From Nymphaea colorata (taxonomy: Eukaryota > Streptophyta > Magnoliopsida > Nymphaeales > Nymphaeaceae): 64,000 nt of DNA. The first letter of the stretch is position 1, and each line of letters opens with the position of its first letter. Position numbers and translations under genes: made by a program. A model generated the notes under the pieces. It had not been told where the DNA came from and did not search any database. It saw nothing but the letters and a program-made list of their open reading frames with translations. The stretch lies in assembly GCF_008831285.2 (NCBI RefSeq), contig NC_045139.1, positions 29,305,206-29,369,205 of the forward strand. The letters are read 5' to 3'. Positions 63,258 to 64,000 of the stretch are shown one piece after another.

Positions 63258-64000
63258 GTAAGTGTAGCTTTTACCAATGAGTGTTATTCTCTCTTTTTTG
63301 AGAGAATATTTGTAATCTATATGTTTGTTTTTTGTACCAGATATGCACCTTTCTGTGTAGAATGTTTGTTATCTATATGTTTGTACTTTGTGGTTTGTGC
63401 CATTGCTGCATGTGTCTATGTAGAAACCATGCATCCAGCAGCTTTCTCCTACTACTGGTTTTCATCATCAGTGCCTTTGTCGGGCAAAGTTCATTGGTTT
63501 ACCTTCTCTGGTTGCAGATTATCTTGGAAGGTTTACTGTTCTTTATTAATACTCATTCCAAATATCCAACGCCATCTTATAGACAAGATTTTGCTTTGTC
63601 AAGAAATGCTTTAGTATTCCGAGTACAAATCAACTCAAGAACTAGAAAACTTTTACGAAGGCTGTGAAGTTCCTATAAAACCTACTATTGGAAATGATTC
63701 TTTCTCAATCATGACATTTGGCTGTGAACTGACCTAGACAGCTTGGATACAATAAATGCCACATCCTCTTAATGAACTTTTCATCTGTCCATGATTAGGC
63801 TTGTGCAAAAGTTACTTCTTGGTGACATTTTTCCGTTTAGTTTTAGAATTCGTTTACAGCTGTTTGGTGGCTTCTACACAAGATTGATTTGCAGGCTAAC
63901 TGAATAAATACTACGTAGAACTTGTTTTATATTGTTTGGCCCTTGACATGGTGTCAAACGTGAGTGTGAAGTCTTAAGAAATGTTGGACTTGGAAACTTA
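63258..64000. other. Start of VPS13 intron 11
   Basis: After the donor at 63258 no further VPS13 exon is seen up to the window edge. It holds a small stem-loop (63284-63307) and a 55-bp local duplication (TTTGTAATCTATATGTTTGT at 63309 and its relative at 63364). Confidence 0.6.

Noticed and set aside
1-64000. CRISPR array, bacterial operon or phage-like system
   Set aside because: All genes and splice signals are plant nuclear; direct repeats here have no regular short spacer pattern.

Overview
This is nuclear DNA of a flowering plant. The evidence is a land-plant-type two-exon CUL3, a class I TCP transcription factor, a plant VPS13M-type gene, a cytosolic initiator tRNA-Met gene, many short exons with GT-AG introns, AT-rich intergenic DNA full of (TA)n and (GA)n microsatellites, and plant-type transposon debris. 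The sequence does not fix the lineage within angiosperms. Gene density is low: four clear protein genes, one small secreted-protein gene and one tRNA gene in 64 kb.

Layout. At 252-636 (minus) are two short spliced pieces that look like the 3' end of an unrecognised gene. At 1330-1760 is a roughly 197-bp tandem repeat. At 2899-3276 (plus) is a small secreted protein behind a clear TATA box. CUL3 lies on the minus strand (5260-9733), with a short first exon, a 2.3-kb intron and one very long second exon. A complete initiator tRNA-Met gene is at 12371-12442. From about 12.5 to 25.8 kb there is no convincing gene, only repeats, an exact 72-bp duplication and a few exon-like pieces. The intronless TCP gene is at 25843-26985. 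From 27 to 35 kb there is a SINE candidate and several local duplications. At 35214-41502 is a ten-exon gene for a 312-residue, membrane-anchored protein with two HxS motifs spaced like those of 2H phosphoesterases. At 45.7-64 kb is the 5' part of a VPS13 gene: a probable untranslated first exon, then eleven coding exons that stay in phase to the window edge.

The genes do not form a pathway. CUL3 is a ubiquitin-ligase scaffold, TCP a growth regulator, VPS13 a lipid-transfer protein at membrane contacts, and the 2H-like protein is of unknown role. Introns hold much of the mobile DNA. A MITE-like element with 42-bp inverted repeats sits in intron 4 of the 2H-like gene. A 768-bp terminal-inverted-repeat element full of CGTATCGTACGATACG-type palindromes sits in VPS13 intron 6. 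A piece of LTR retrotransposon sits in VPS13 intron 8, and its primer binding site is an exact 13-nt match to the 3' end (with CCA) of the initiator tRNA encoded in this same window.

All exon boundaries were read by eye from splice signals and reading phase. Family names come from recognised motifs, not from a database search.
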